Source: Lentisphaeria bacterium (GTDB lineage: Bacteria > Verrucomicrobiota > Lentisphaeria > Oligosphaerales > Oligosphaeraceae). Taken from it: a stretch of 19,301 bases of DNA. Under the pieces are notes generated by a model, which saw only the letters and a list, made by a program, of their open reading frames with translations, did no database searches and was not told the DNA's origin. The first letter of the stretch is position 1. Every line of letters begins with the position of its first letter. Position numbers and translations under genes: made by a program. The stretch covers positions 1-19,301 of the forward strand of contig JAEDNB010000019.1 of the NCBI GenBank assembly GCA_016302725.1, read 5' to 3'. Shown piece by piece: positions 1-6,293 of this stretch.

Positions 1-48
1 GGGCGTTTCCGTGCCCTCCGTGTTAAAAACCCTCCGTGCCTTCCGTGT
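1..48. repeat. Dispersed CACGGAGGG-type repeat, left copy
   Basis: Read on the minus strand, this stretch is built of degenerate 'CACGGAGGG' units. Positions 1-27 are the exact reverse complement of 19119-19145. The similarity extends to about 48 bases, matching 19100-19145 with a few mismatches and a 2-base indel. The two copies therefore bracket the window as an inverted pair. The window starts inside the element, so its outer boundary is not visible. No coding potential is evident. It is probably a high-copy intergenic repeat at which the assembly ended. Confidence 0.8.
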
Positions 49-75
49 CTGCAGCGGCAGCGCCTTTTTCGCGGG

Positions 76-450
76 CTAGGTTTCCCTGGGCTGAGGGAGG
101 GGGCGTTTCCGTCCGTCAGGGCCTACATTGCACATGGTGACCTTGGTCTGGAAGACCTGTCGGCGGGTGCCGCCTGGCACTTCGGTGGCGATGACGGTCA
201 CCAGGTAGGTGACGGAAGTGGTGCCGGCGTGGACCCGTTCCAGTTGGAAGGTGAGGATGGAGCCGTCGGAGACGCTTTCCTCGAAGGCGGCCGCCTCCAT
301 GGCGCGGGTGACGAAGCGTGCGCTGGGGAACTCCTCCGTGGCGGCGATGAAGGCGTATTCATCCACCCAGAGGAGCATATATCCTCCGAAGAGGCATTGG
401 TTGTGGTTGAGGTGTTCGGCGCGCACCAGGGTTTTGAAAAGCATGGTCAT
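76..450 (-). CDS. Hotdog-fold acyl-CoA thioesterase (YciA/BACH-like)
   Basis: This 124-residue protein is the usual size for a single hotdog domain. The N-terminal pattern 'HLNHNQCLFGGYMLLWVDE' (residues 11-29) matches the acyl-CoA thioesterase signature, in which an Asn/Asp-rich loop is followed by FGG and a helix carrying a conserved Asp. It is followed by 'FVTRAMEAAAFEESVSDGSILTF', where beta strands carry the FEESV-like core. The family hydrolyses fatty acyl-CoA thioesters in the cytoplasm, usually as a dimer or hexamer; the substrate here cannot be predicted. The start at 450 was chosen because ATG at 450-448 overlaps the upstream TGA at 449-447 (ATGA), which suggests translational coupling to the TIR/SUMF1-like gene. 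A second ATG at 444 is an alternative start. There is no signal peptide. Confidence 0.85.
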   Translation of the reverse strand: MTMLFKTLVRAEHLNHNQCLFGGYMLLWVDEYAFIAATEEFPSARFVTRAMEAAAFEESVSDGSILTFQLERVHAGTTSVTYLVTVIATEVPGGTRRQVFQTKVTMCNVGPDGRKRPLPQPRET

Positions 451-3400
451 GGGGAGGTGGGGGATATGGGGGCGTCGGGGGATTTTCTGCCTGTGGGGAG
501 ATGGTCCAGCCCCCATTTGCCGGGGGTGAGGGCCAGCCGGTATCCGGCATCCGGGTAGGCGTCCGTGAGTTTGCAGACATTGAGGTCTTCTTCCACGCGG
601 GAGGGGACGCATTGGGTTGGGGGCAGGGCGTAGCTGCCTCCCCGGAAGACCCCTTTGCTCGACAGCGGGGTGTGGCACAGTTCCCGGACATTTCCGTGCA
701 TGTCGTAGAGTCCCCAGGCATTGGGGCGGTAGGACCCCACGAGGGCGGTGGTGATGGAGGTGCGTCCATCCCGCTGGTCTCGTCGGCTTTGCTTATGCCG
801 TCCCACCTCCGCCAGGGCGCGGTCGGCCTCTTTGTCCTGGAGATTGACTCCGATGTTGAGGTCGGTGGTGGTTCCTGCGCGGCAGGCGTATTCCCATTCC
901 TGGGGGGTGGGGAGGCGGAAGGGGGTGGCGAAGAGTGCCTGGGCGGCGGGGATGGCGCCCCTGGCTTCCGTGGGGGAGGCGTTGGCGGTTGTGCCTTTCC
1001 TGTGTCCCTTTTGGAAGAGGGATTGGTAACTGATGTTGGTGGCGGGGCAACCTGGGGCGTCCGTGGTGGCGGGGATACCGGTGAGGAGTGCGTGTTGGGC
1101 GATGGTGGTTTCGAAGATGGCCAGGTAGAAATCCTGGGGGATTTGTGCGTCGGCGTCGGCGGGGATTCTGCGCATCCAGAGTTTATTGGTGCGGGCGTCT
1201 TCGAGGTCTTCCGGGGCGGGGGCGTCCGGGGAGCAGGTCGAGGTGCCGTGGACGAGGTCCAGGATCAGGTAGCGGGAGCGTTCCTTCCACGCCTGTTCCA
1301 GGGCGGGCAGTTCGGGGGAGTCCGGGGCGCATTCCTCCAGGTAGGCGGCGTTTTGGGCGAAGGCGGCGAAGTCCCCCTGTTCCAGGGCCTGGCGGGCCTG
1401 GGAGGCGAGGCGGGGCAGGAAGGCGTGTTCCCTCCAGGTGTCCTCCTCCCTCTGCTTTTCAGGGGGGAGGAGGGGCATGGCCTGGTTGTGGAAGAGCAGG
1501 CTGCGGGGGAAGTCCCCCTGTTTCAGGGCGTCCCTGGCGACTTGGAGACAGGCCTCCCCCAGGAGGGCGCGTCCCTGGGCGCGTTGGGGGGCGTCCGGGG
1601 AGGTGTAGAGGGAGTCGCATTCGGCCTGTGCCGCTTCCCAGGTTTCGGGGGGCGTTGATTCCACCTTATGGCGCAGAAGGGCCAGGACCGCGTCGTCCAG
1701 GAGCAGGCGGGTTTGCGCCTGGGCATAGGCCAGGCTTTCGGAGAGCTCCAGGGAATCCAGGGAATCCAGGAGATACCGGCACTTTGCCAGGTCTCCTTCC
1801 CGGAGGGCTTCCCGGGCTTGCCGGATGATGGGGGGGACCAGGAGGTCCAGGGCCTGGTCCCGTTCCTGGGGGGACCAGGCGTTCTGCTCCCCGGCCGTTC
1901 GGCAAAGGTCCCTTGCCTCCTCCAGCCGGTCCTGGCGGCAGAGGAAGCCCATTTGGCGGAGGAGGGCGCCTCCCGTCTTGGACTGCCGGAGGAATTCCTG
2001 CCGCATCTCCTGGGGGATGGCGTTCCCATGCCTGTCCAGGAAGCCTTGGAGCCCCTCCAGGTCGCCCTGTTCCAGGAATTGCTGTCCTTCCCGGGAGAAT
2101 TGCTGCCTGGTCTGCCGGATGTTGCAATCATGTATAGCGATGAGGAGCATGAGGCTGGTCCCCAGGGGGCCCAGGACGCTGAGAAAGACCCTGATGGTGC
2201 GCCGCTTCTCCAGGTCGGCGATATGGGATTTCAGGGAAGTGATCTCTTCGGGATAGAGTTCCATTATCCGCCGCAGGGGGCGCAGTTGCTTTCTCTGCAA
2301 GGCCAGGCGGGCCTGGAAGAAGACCGCCTCCCGCAGGGACTCCACCCAGGTGGCGGTGGTGGGCTCCTCCTGCAGCAGGGGGTGGTGTGAGCGGGAGAGC
2401 AGGCCTTGCACCTGCTCCAGGAGGGACATGAGGGCGTTGCCCTCCAGGGTTTCGTCCTGGAGGCTGTGGCAAAGGGCCTGGATTTTCTCCAGGAAGGCCT
2501 GCCGGGCCATTTCGGGGCGGTTTTTCTCCAGTTGGGGGAATTCCTCCTGGAGGAAGCGCTGGAGCGTCTCCTGGCCCTGGGCGGCGCAGGCGCGTGCCAG
2601 GAAGAGGAGGGTCTGGAAGGTGAATGCGGCCTGGGGGTCCAGATCCAGGGCCACTTGGCGCAGGCGAGCCAGCAAGGCGTCCGGGGAGGCGTCGTGGGGG
2701 AGGCCGCAGAATTTCAGCAGGAGGGTCAGAAAGGTCTGCTTTCCCCCGGTGAAGATGGCCTCTGGCTGCCCGGTCTGCTCCAGGATTTTCATCAAGGCTG
2801 GCAGGGTTCGCAGGGGAATGAGTTGTGTCTGGTCCCCATAGAAGCCCTCCCATTTCCGGACAATTGACTTTCGGAGAGTCCGGGTTCCCGGCAGGGTGTT
2901 GGGGAGGGAGGCGCTTTTCTTCAGGAGTTCCATGGCCTGGCTGGGCATGGTGACCACCTTCAACTGCTCCTGGCGGAGCTGGAGTTCCGCCAGGGCATCC
3001 TTCTGCAGCAGGGCGGAGTGCCTGGCCTCGTCCTGCTTCTGCATCAGCGCCTCCAGTTTGGCCCGCAGGGGCGGGTCGGCCACTTCCAGGGCCTTCTGGA
3101 ACTCCGGCTCCCGGTCCAGGGGGGCGTCGCTTTTGTGGAGGCTTTCCAGGGTGGGGGCACCCAGGCGGGCCATCAACAGGAAAAGATAGGGCCAACTGTC
3201 CCTGGGCTGCCGCTGCAGGAGGAGCCGGGCCTTTTCCTCCGCCTCCGAAAACAACCGGGCCTTCAGGAGAGCCAGCAGTTCCGTCCGGGCCTCCTTCCGC
3301 CGTGCTTTCCGGGCCTTTTCCCGCAGGGCCTCCATGGGTGACTTCTTCCGGGGGGCGCTTTCCTGGGGGGGGGTGGCTGGCTGCCGGAGGGCCTGCTCCA

Positions 3401-4277
3401 AGGTGGAAAGGAGGCTGGCCTCCCCTTCTTCCCGGGACAGGTCCAGCCTCGGGTGGGCGGCCAGCCTGGGCGGCAGGTCCACGGGGGCGCCGCCGTGGAG
3501 GCAGGTGAGCAGGAGGCGGGAGGTCCCATCCTCCGCCAGGCGGAGGAAGCGGCCCCATACATTCCGCACGCAGGGGCAGTCCAAGTCCTCCCGGGAACTC
3601 CCCAGCACCACCAGGGCCCGTGCGCTGGAGAGGGCGGCGAAGAGGGCGGGCTCCCCAAGGCCTTCCTCCTTCTTCCCTTCCGACATGGGGACGAGGAGGA
3701 GGCGGGCGGCGAGGGGGGACAGTTTCCCGGCCAGCTCCTGTGCCAGGCGGGAGGAGTCGGTGGGGGTGCCCTGGGCATCCCTTTCCCGGTAGCAGAGGCA
3801 GAGGTCCTGGGCGGATTCCTGGCGGGCGAGGCGCAGGGCCACGCCCAGGATGAGGGCGAGGCGCTCCCCCTCTTCCTGGTAGAGGGCAAGCTGCTCCTCC
3901 GCGGCGCACTCCAGGGCGTCCAGATAGTCCGCATCCTCCTGGATGGGGGTTGCCTGGAGGCAGTGGAGGAAGGGGATGCGCTGGTGTGTGGCGGGGTTTT
4001 CCCGGTATTCCACGCCGTATCGGGAGAGGAGCCTCCCCCAATAGACCTCGGGTTCCTGGGAAGCCAGGGGGAGCAGTTCCTCATAGGCGGCGATGGCCAG
4101 GTCGAAATCCCCCCCCTGGCGCAGTTCCTCGGCGTGGAGGTGGCATTCCTCCAGGGAAGAGCCCTCCTCCCACCGGGGAAGGCAGAGGGCGCTCCGGCAA
4201 TGGGGGCAGGTGCAAATGGTCTTTCCCTTGGGTATTTCCAGCCGTTCACCGCATATTCTGCATAGAACCTTGGGCAT
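447..4277 (-). CDS. Zinc ribbon-TIR-like-transmembrane-SUMF1/FGE-like protein
   Basis: This is a 1276-residue multidomain protein. Residues 6-27 are a zinc ribbon (C6xxC9...C24xxC27). Residues 40-155 are helical/TPR-like with a 'VYWGRLLSRYGVEY' motif. Residues 157-297 resemble the TIR domain of the zinc-ribbon TIR family ('LCYRERD', 'ALFAALSSARALVVLGSS', 'CVRNVWGRFLRL', 'VDLPPRL'). Residues 310-690 are charged and helical with no family I recognise. Residues 697-717 are one hydrophobic membrane span preceded by KRRTIR, which favours a cytoplasmic N-terminus. Residues 720-1005 are more TPR-like helices. Residues 1030-1250 are a SUMF1/FGE-sulfatase-like fold ('FRLPTPQEWEYACRAGT', 'NAWGLYDMHGNVREL', 'VFRGGSY', 'GYRLAL'). 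Val240 replaces the Glu expected in the TIR 'VKNEW' motif. Leu1218 replaces one of the two FGE cysteines, while Cys1223 remains. The start at 4277 begins the zinc ribbon and has GGAG 11 bases upstream. An in-frame start at 4439 adds only non-homologous sequence. It is probably a sensor or scaffold; its function is unknown. Confidence 0.85.
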   Translation of the reverse strand: MPKVLCRICGERLEIPKGKTICTCPHCRSALCLPRWEEGSSLEECHLHAEELRQGGDFDLAIAAYEELLPLASQEPEVYWGRLLSRYGVEYRENPATHQRIPFLHCLQATPIQEDADYLDALECAAEEQLALYQEEGERLALILGVALRLARQESAQDLCLCYRERDAQGTPTDSSRLAQELAGKLSPLAARLLLVPMSEGKKEEGLGEPALFAALSSARALVVLGSSREDLDCPCVRNVWGRFLRLAEDGTSRLLLTCLHGGAPVDLPPRLAAHPRLDLSREEGEASLLSTLEQALRQPATPPQESAPRKKSPMEALREKARKARRKEARTELLALLKARLFSEAEEKARLLLQRQPRDSWPYLFLLMARLGAPTLESLHKSDAPLDREPEFQKALEVADPPLRAKLEALMQKQDEARHSALLQKDALAELQLRQEQLKVVTMPSQAMELLKKSASLPNTLPGTRTLRKSIVRKWEGFYGDQTQLIPLRTLPALMKILEQTGQPEAIFTGGKQTFLTLLLKFCGLPHDASPDALLARLRQVALDLDPQAAFTFQTLLFLARACAAQGQETLQRFLQEEFPQLEKNRPEMARQAFLEKIQALCHSLQDETLEGNALMSLLEQVQGLLSRSHHPLLQEEPTTATWVESLREAVFFQARLALQRKQLRPLRRIMELYPEEITSLKSHIADLEKRRTIRVFLSVLGPLGTSLMLLIAIHDCNIRQTRQQFSREGQQFLEQGDLEGLQGFLDRHGNAIPQEMRQEFLRQSKTGGALLRQMGFLCRQDRLEEARDLCRTAGEQNAWSPQERDQALDLLVPPIIRQAREALREGDLAKCRYLLDSLDSLELSESLAYAQAQTRLLLDDAVLALLRHKVESTPPETWEAAQAECDSLYTSPDAPQRAQGRALLGEACLQVARDALKQGDFPRSLLFHNQAMPLLPPEKQREEDTWREHAFLPRLASQARQALEQGDFAAFAQNAAYLEECAPDSPELPALEQAWKERSRYLILDLVHGTSTCSPDAPAPEDLEDARTNKLWMRRIPADADAQIPQDFYLAIFETTIAQHALLTGIPATTDAPGCPATNISYQSLFQKGHRKGTTANASPTEARGAIPAAQALFATPFRLPTPQEWEYACRAGTTTDLNIGVNLQDKEADRALAEVGRHKQSRRDQRDGRTSITTALVGSYRPNAWGLYDMHGNVRELCHTPLSSKGVFRGGSYALPPTQCVPSRVEEDLNVCKLTDAYPDAGYRLALTPGKWGLDHLPTGRKSPDAPISPTSP

Positions 4278-4595
4278 TAGACGGGGGGCTCCGGATAAGG
4301 CGTATTTCAATCGGGGGAATGTGGCGGGAGGGCCATCCGCTTTAACGAATAAGGAATACAAAGGCGAAGGAGAGGGGAAAATGCCTTTTCCGGAGTGGCC
4401 GGAAAAGGGCGGATTCCCTCTCGAATTACGCCTTTGCATGAAAGGCCCGGACGGGGAGGCCGGGAATGGGGAATATACTCTCTCTTCCGTGATACCGCAG
4501 GGGGCGGGCCCTTCTGCGGCAATGGCGGAACCCCCTGGATCGCGTGCCCGCCCGCCGCCCCGTCCCCATGGGCCTTTCCCGCCTTGGGCCGGGGG
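4278..4595. other. Intergenic stretch between ldhA and the TIR/SUMF1-like gene
   Basis: This 318-base gap between two minus-strand genes has no convincing reading frame of its own. Besides the hairpin at 4384-4408, it contains a weaker 6-bp stem (CCGCAG 4495-4500 with CTGCGG 4514-4519, 13-base loop) and no U-run. An AT-richer segment at about 4335-4365 on the minus strand could hold a promoter for the TIR/SUMF1-like gene, but no -35/-10 pair stands out. Confidence 0.6.
4384..4408 (-). terminator. 10-bp perfect hairpin with short U-run (terminator or attenuator)
   Basis: The arms 4384-4393 and 4399-4408 form a perfect 10-bp stem (CCTTTTCCGG / CCGGAAAAGG) with a 5-base loop. On the minus strand the hairpin is followed by CATTTTCCCC, a short U-tract. 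It lies about 190 bases past the ldhA stop and about 107 bases before the start of the TIR/SUMF1-like gene. It could end the ldhA transcript or attenuate read-through into the next gene. The U-run is short, so termination efficiency is uncertain. Confidence 0.6.
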
Positions 4596-5615
4596 CTATC
4601 GGCAGGCGTGTGTTTCGCACTCCCGGCAGATGCTGTTGGAGAGGGGTTTCCCCTCCCGGAACTCCTGCAGGTTTTCCAGGGTGGTGCGGGCGATGTTTTC
4701 CAGGGCCTCATGGGTGAGGAAGGCCTGGTGGCTGGTCAGGAGCACGTTGGGGAAGGTCAGGAGCCTGGCCAGCACATCGTCCCGGATGATGCGGGAGGAG
4801 CGGTCCTCGAAGAAATAGCCCGCCTCTTCCTCGTAGACATCCAGGCCCGCCGCCCCCACCTTTCCGGATTTGAGCGCCTGCACCAGGGCCTGGGCATGGA
4901 CGAGCTTTCCCCGGCTGGTGTTCAGGAGAATCACCCCGTCCTTCATGAGGGCGAGGGTATCCCGGTTGACGAGGTGGGTGTTTTCGGGGGTGAGGGGGCA
5001 GTGGAGGGAGACCACGTCGGACTCCCGGAGGAGGGTCTCCAGGGGGACATATTGGCCCTGGGTCTCCTGGGCCACCCTGGGATTGGGGAAGGGGTCGGAG
5101 AGCAGGAGGCGGACGCCGAAGCCCGTCATCAGCCGGGCGAAGGCCTCGCCTATCCTTCCCGTGCCCACGATTCCCACGGTCTTGCCGTGGAGCACCATCC
5201 CCTGGAGCCCGTCCAGGGAGAAGTTCCCCTCCCGCACCCGGGTGTAGGCGCGGTGGAGGCGGCGGTTGACGCAGAGAAGCAGCGCCAGGGTGAATTCGGC
5301 CACCGCATGGGGGGAGTATCCCGGCACCCGCACTACCTGCATCTTCCCGCAGGCCACCCGCAAATCCACGTTGTTGAAGCCGGCGCAGCGCATGGCCAGG
5401 AGCCGGGTGCCTCCCTTGGCCAGAATCCCCAGGGTCTTGGCGCCCAGGTCGTCGTTGACGAAGGCGCAGACCGCCGGGTAGCCCTCGGCCAGCCGCGCCG
5501 TGGCGGGGGTGAGGCGCTCCTCCCAGAATCTCAAGGCCAGGTCCGGGTATTGGCCGGCCAGGGCCTGAAAGGCCTGCCGGTCGTAGGGCTTGGTGTCAAA
5601 GAAGGCAATCTTCAT
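4596..5615 (-). CDS. ldhA: D-lactate dehydrogenase (NAD-dependent 2-hydroxyacid dehydrogenase)
   Basis: This 339-residue protein is full length for the family, which reduces pyruvate to D-lactate with NADH in the cytoplasm during fermentation. The order is catalytic-domain half, Rossmann NAD-binding domain, then catalytic tail. The Rossmann glycine motif is 'GIVGTGRIG' at 148-156. The catalytic triad falls at family positions: Arg235 in 'NTSRG', Glu264 in 'DVYEEE' and His296 in 'TSHQAF'. The phrase 'LLTSHQAFLTHEAL' is typical of D-LDH rather than of phosphoglycerate or glycerate dehydrogenases. The start at 5615 is fixed by a strong AAGGAGGT ribosome-binding site 7 bases upstream and by the standard N-terminus 'MKIAFFDTKPYD'. 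An in-frame upstream ATG at 5678 is rejected. It is transcribed away from clpC. A fermentative lifestyle is inferred. A related 2-hydroxyacid specificity cannot be fully excluded. Confidence 0.93.
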   Translation of the reverse strand: MKIAFFDTKPYDRQAFQALAGQYPDLALRFWEERLTPATARLAEGYPAVCAFVNDDLGAKTLGILAKGGTRLLAMRCAGFNNVDLRVACGKMQVVRVPGYSPHAVAEFTLALLLCVNRRLHRAYTRVREGNFSLDGLQGMVLHGKTVGIVGTGRIGEAFARLMTGFGVRLLLSDPFPNPRVAQETQGQYVPLETLLRESDVVSLHCPLTPENTHLVNRDTLALMKDGVILLNTSRGKLVHAQALVQALKSGKVGAAGLDVYEEEAGYFFEDRSSRIIRDDVLARLLTFPNVLLTSHQAFLTHEALENIARTTLENLQEFREGKPLSNSICRECETHACR

Positions 5616-5622
5616 CCTGGTA

Positions 5623-5630
5623 ACCTCCTT
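5623..5630 (-). promoter_or_regulatory. Strong ribosome-binding site of ldhA
   Basis: The minus strand reads AAGGAGGT, a near-perfect complement of the 16S rRNA tail, 7 bases before the ATG at 5615. It decides the start codon of ldhA and is the strongest Shine-Dalgarno sequence I saw in the window. Confidence 0.85.
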
Positions 5631-5812
5631 GGGTTGGGGCCGCCGACGCCAATCCCAAGGGGACGCCGCCCCATCCATTTCCCGTGGGGCGGGAAGGGAG
5701 GGGCGGGAAGGGGCAAGGCGCCGGGGCCTGTGGCGAACACGCGGGGGAAAGTCAGCCCATGCTGCCGCCCGGCCCCGGGCGGGGAAGGGGACAGCATGGA
5801 TAATGTATTCTG

Positions 5813-5830
5813 CCCCGGAAATTTCCGGGG
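5813..5830. promoter_or_regulatory. 18-bp perfect palindrome, candidate operator
   Basis: The sequence CCCCGGAAATTTCCGGGG is perfectly self-complementary with no spacer, as expected for a dimeric regulator site. It sits about 200 bases upstream of the ldhA start and 460 bases upstream of the clpC start, next to an AT-richer segment (5799-5810). No regulator gene is adjacent, so the binding protein is unknown. Confidence 0.45.
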
Positions 5831-5970
5831 GGAAATCCCCAGCGGGGAGGGAGGCCGCCTGCCGCTTTCCGCGCCTTTGGGGGAGAGGCCGCCCCTTCAG
5901 GGAAAGCCCCTGGGCACGCCTGGGGCGGGATTTCCCCTCTCCCGGGCTCCCTCCGGGATTTCTCCCCTCG

Positions 5971-5990
5971 CGGGATTATATTAATCCACT
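5971..5990. promoter_or_regulatory. AT-rich palindromic island, candidate clpC promoter
   Basis: GGATTA-TAT-TAATCC (5973-5987) is an inverted repeat and the most AT-rich spot in an otherwise GC-rich intergenic region. TATATT or TATTAAT could serve as a -10 element. No clear -35 is present. If used, the clpC leader would be about 300 nt long. This is an inference from composition only. Confidence 0.3.
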
Positions 5991-6166
5991 TTCCGGCGTT
6001 GACGGGGACGGGCCTGCCCAGGCAGGCGGGGCGGGATGCGCGGGCTGTGGAGCCCGTGTCTCCGCCTCCGGACGGTATGGGGGCGCGGCGGACGCGCCTC
6101 CCCTCTCTTCTCCCCATCCTCGGACGGAACCCGCCTTCGGGTGGCCTCCGGCCCCATGAAGCCAGG

Positions 6167-6200
6167 TGTCCTGCGCCAGGCCGAAGAAGAGCGCAGGACA
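6167..6200 (+). promoter_or_regulatory. 10-bp leader hairpin upstream of clpC
   Basis: TGTCCTGCGC (6167-6176) pairs perfectly with GCGCAGGACA (6191-6200) around a 14-base loop. It ends 93 bases before the clpC ATG, in the presumed 5' leader. No U-run follows, so it is not a classical terminator. It could be a structured leader affecting mRNA stability or translation. Confidence 0.35.
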
Positions 6201-6274
6201 GGCGCGGAAGGGACCGGCTTTCCTATGGAGAAACGCCAGGCTTTCGTGGGAGAGGAGAAAACCACAAGGCACTC

Positions 6275-6281
6275 AAGGAGG
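6275..6281 (+). promoter_or_regulatory. Ribosome-binding site of clpC
   Basis: AAGGAGG lies 12 bases before the ATG at 6294, a slightly long spacing. A second weaker TAGGA lies closer, at 6286-6290. An ATG at 6283 is followed at once by TAG, so it cannot be the start. The N-terminus 'MSSEENKRPSAFTPAARQVL' aligns with the beginning of Clp N-domains. Confidence 0.6.
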
Positions 6282-6293
6282 AATGTAGGAACT

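Larger units (their letters stand above)
5616..6293. other. Divergent regulatory region between ldhA and clpC
   Basis: This 678-base stretch has no supported gene; the open frames across it are low-complexity Pro/Arg/Gly sequence. It must contain promoters for both ldhA (minus) and clpC (plus). It holds an 18-bp perfect palindrome (5813-5830). GGGATTTC-like motifs lie at 5926-5933 and 5954-5961, a related CGGGATT at 5971-5977, and an inverted copy (GGGGATTTCCCC on the minus strand) at about 5829-5840. It also holds an AT-rich palindromic island (5973-5987) and leader hairpins (6041-6056 and 6167-6200). I saw no CIRCE-like or CtsR-like operator and no sigma-54 -24/-12 site. Confidence 0.6.

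Noticed and set aside
2128..4041. 637-codon minus-strand frame overlapping the TIR/SUMF1-like gene
   Set aside because: It is Pro/Gly/Arg-rich with no domain features. The other minus-strand frame carries the zinc ribbon and TIR-like motifs.
4278..4439. N-terminal extension of the zinc-ribbon/TIR gene
   Set aside because: The 54 extra residues cross a terminator-like hairpin and precede the normal zinc-ribbon start, with no family support.
4495..4519. Possible terminator just after ldhA
   Set aside because: It has only a 6-bp stem with a 13-base loop and no U-run. The hairpin at 4384-4408 is much stronger.
6283..6288. ATG-TAG minimal reading frame after the AAGGAGG of clpC
   Set aside because: The spacing to the Shine-Dalgarno is only 1 base, too close for efficient initiation. 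I mention it only as a possible curiosity, not as an upstream ORF.
6036..6293. N-terminal extension of clpC from an upstream ATG
   Set aside because: The 86 extra residues are not like any Clp N-terminus, have no good ribosome-binding site, and cover leader hairpins. The family start is at 6294.
5616..6293. CIRCE, CtsR or sigma-54 promoter sites upstream of clpC
   Set aside because: I looked for TTAGCACTC/GAGTGCTAA, GGTCAAA-type tandem boxes and TGGCAC-N5-TTGC patterns and saw none.
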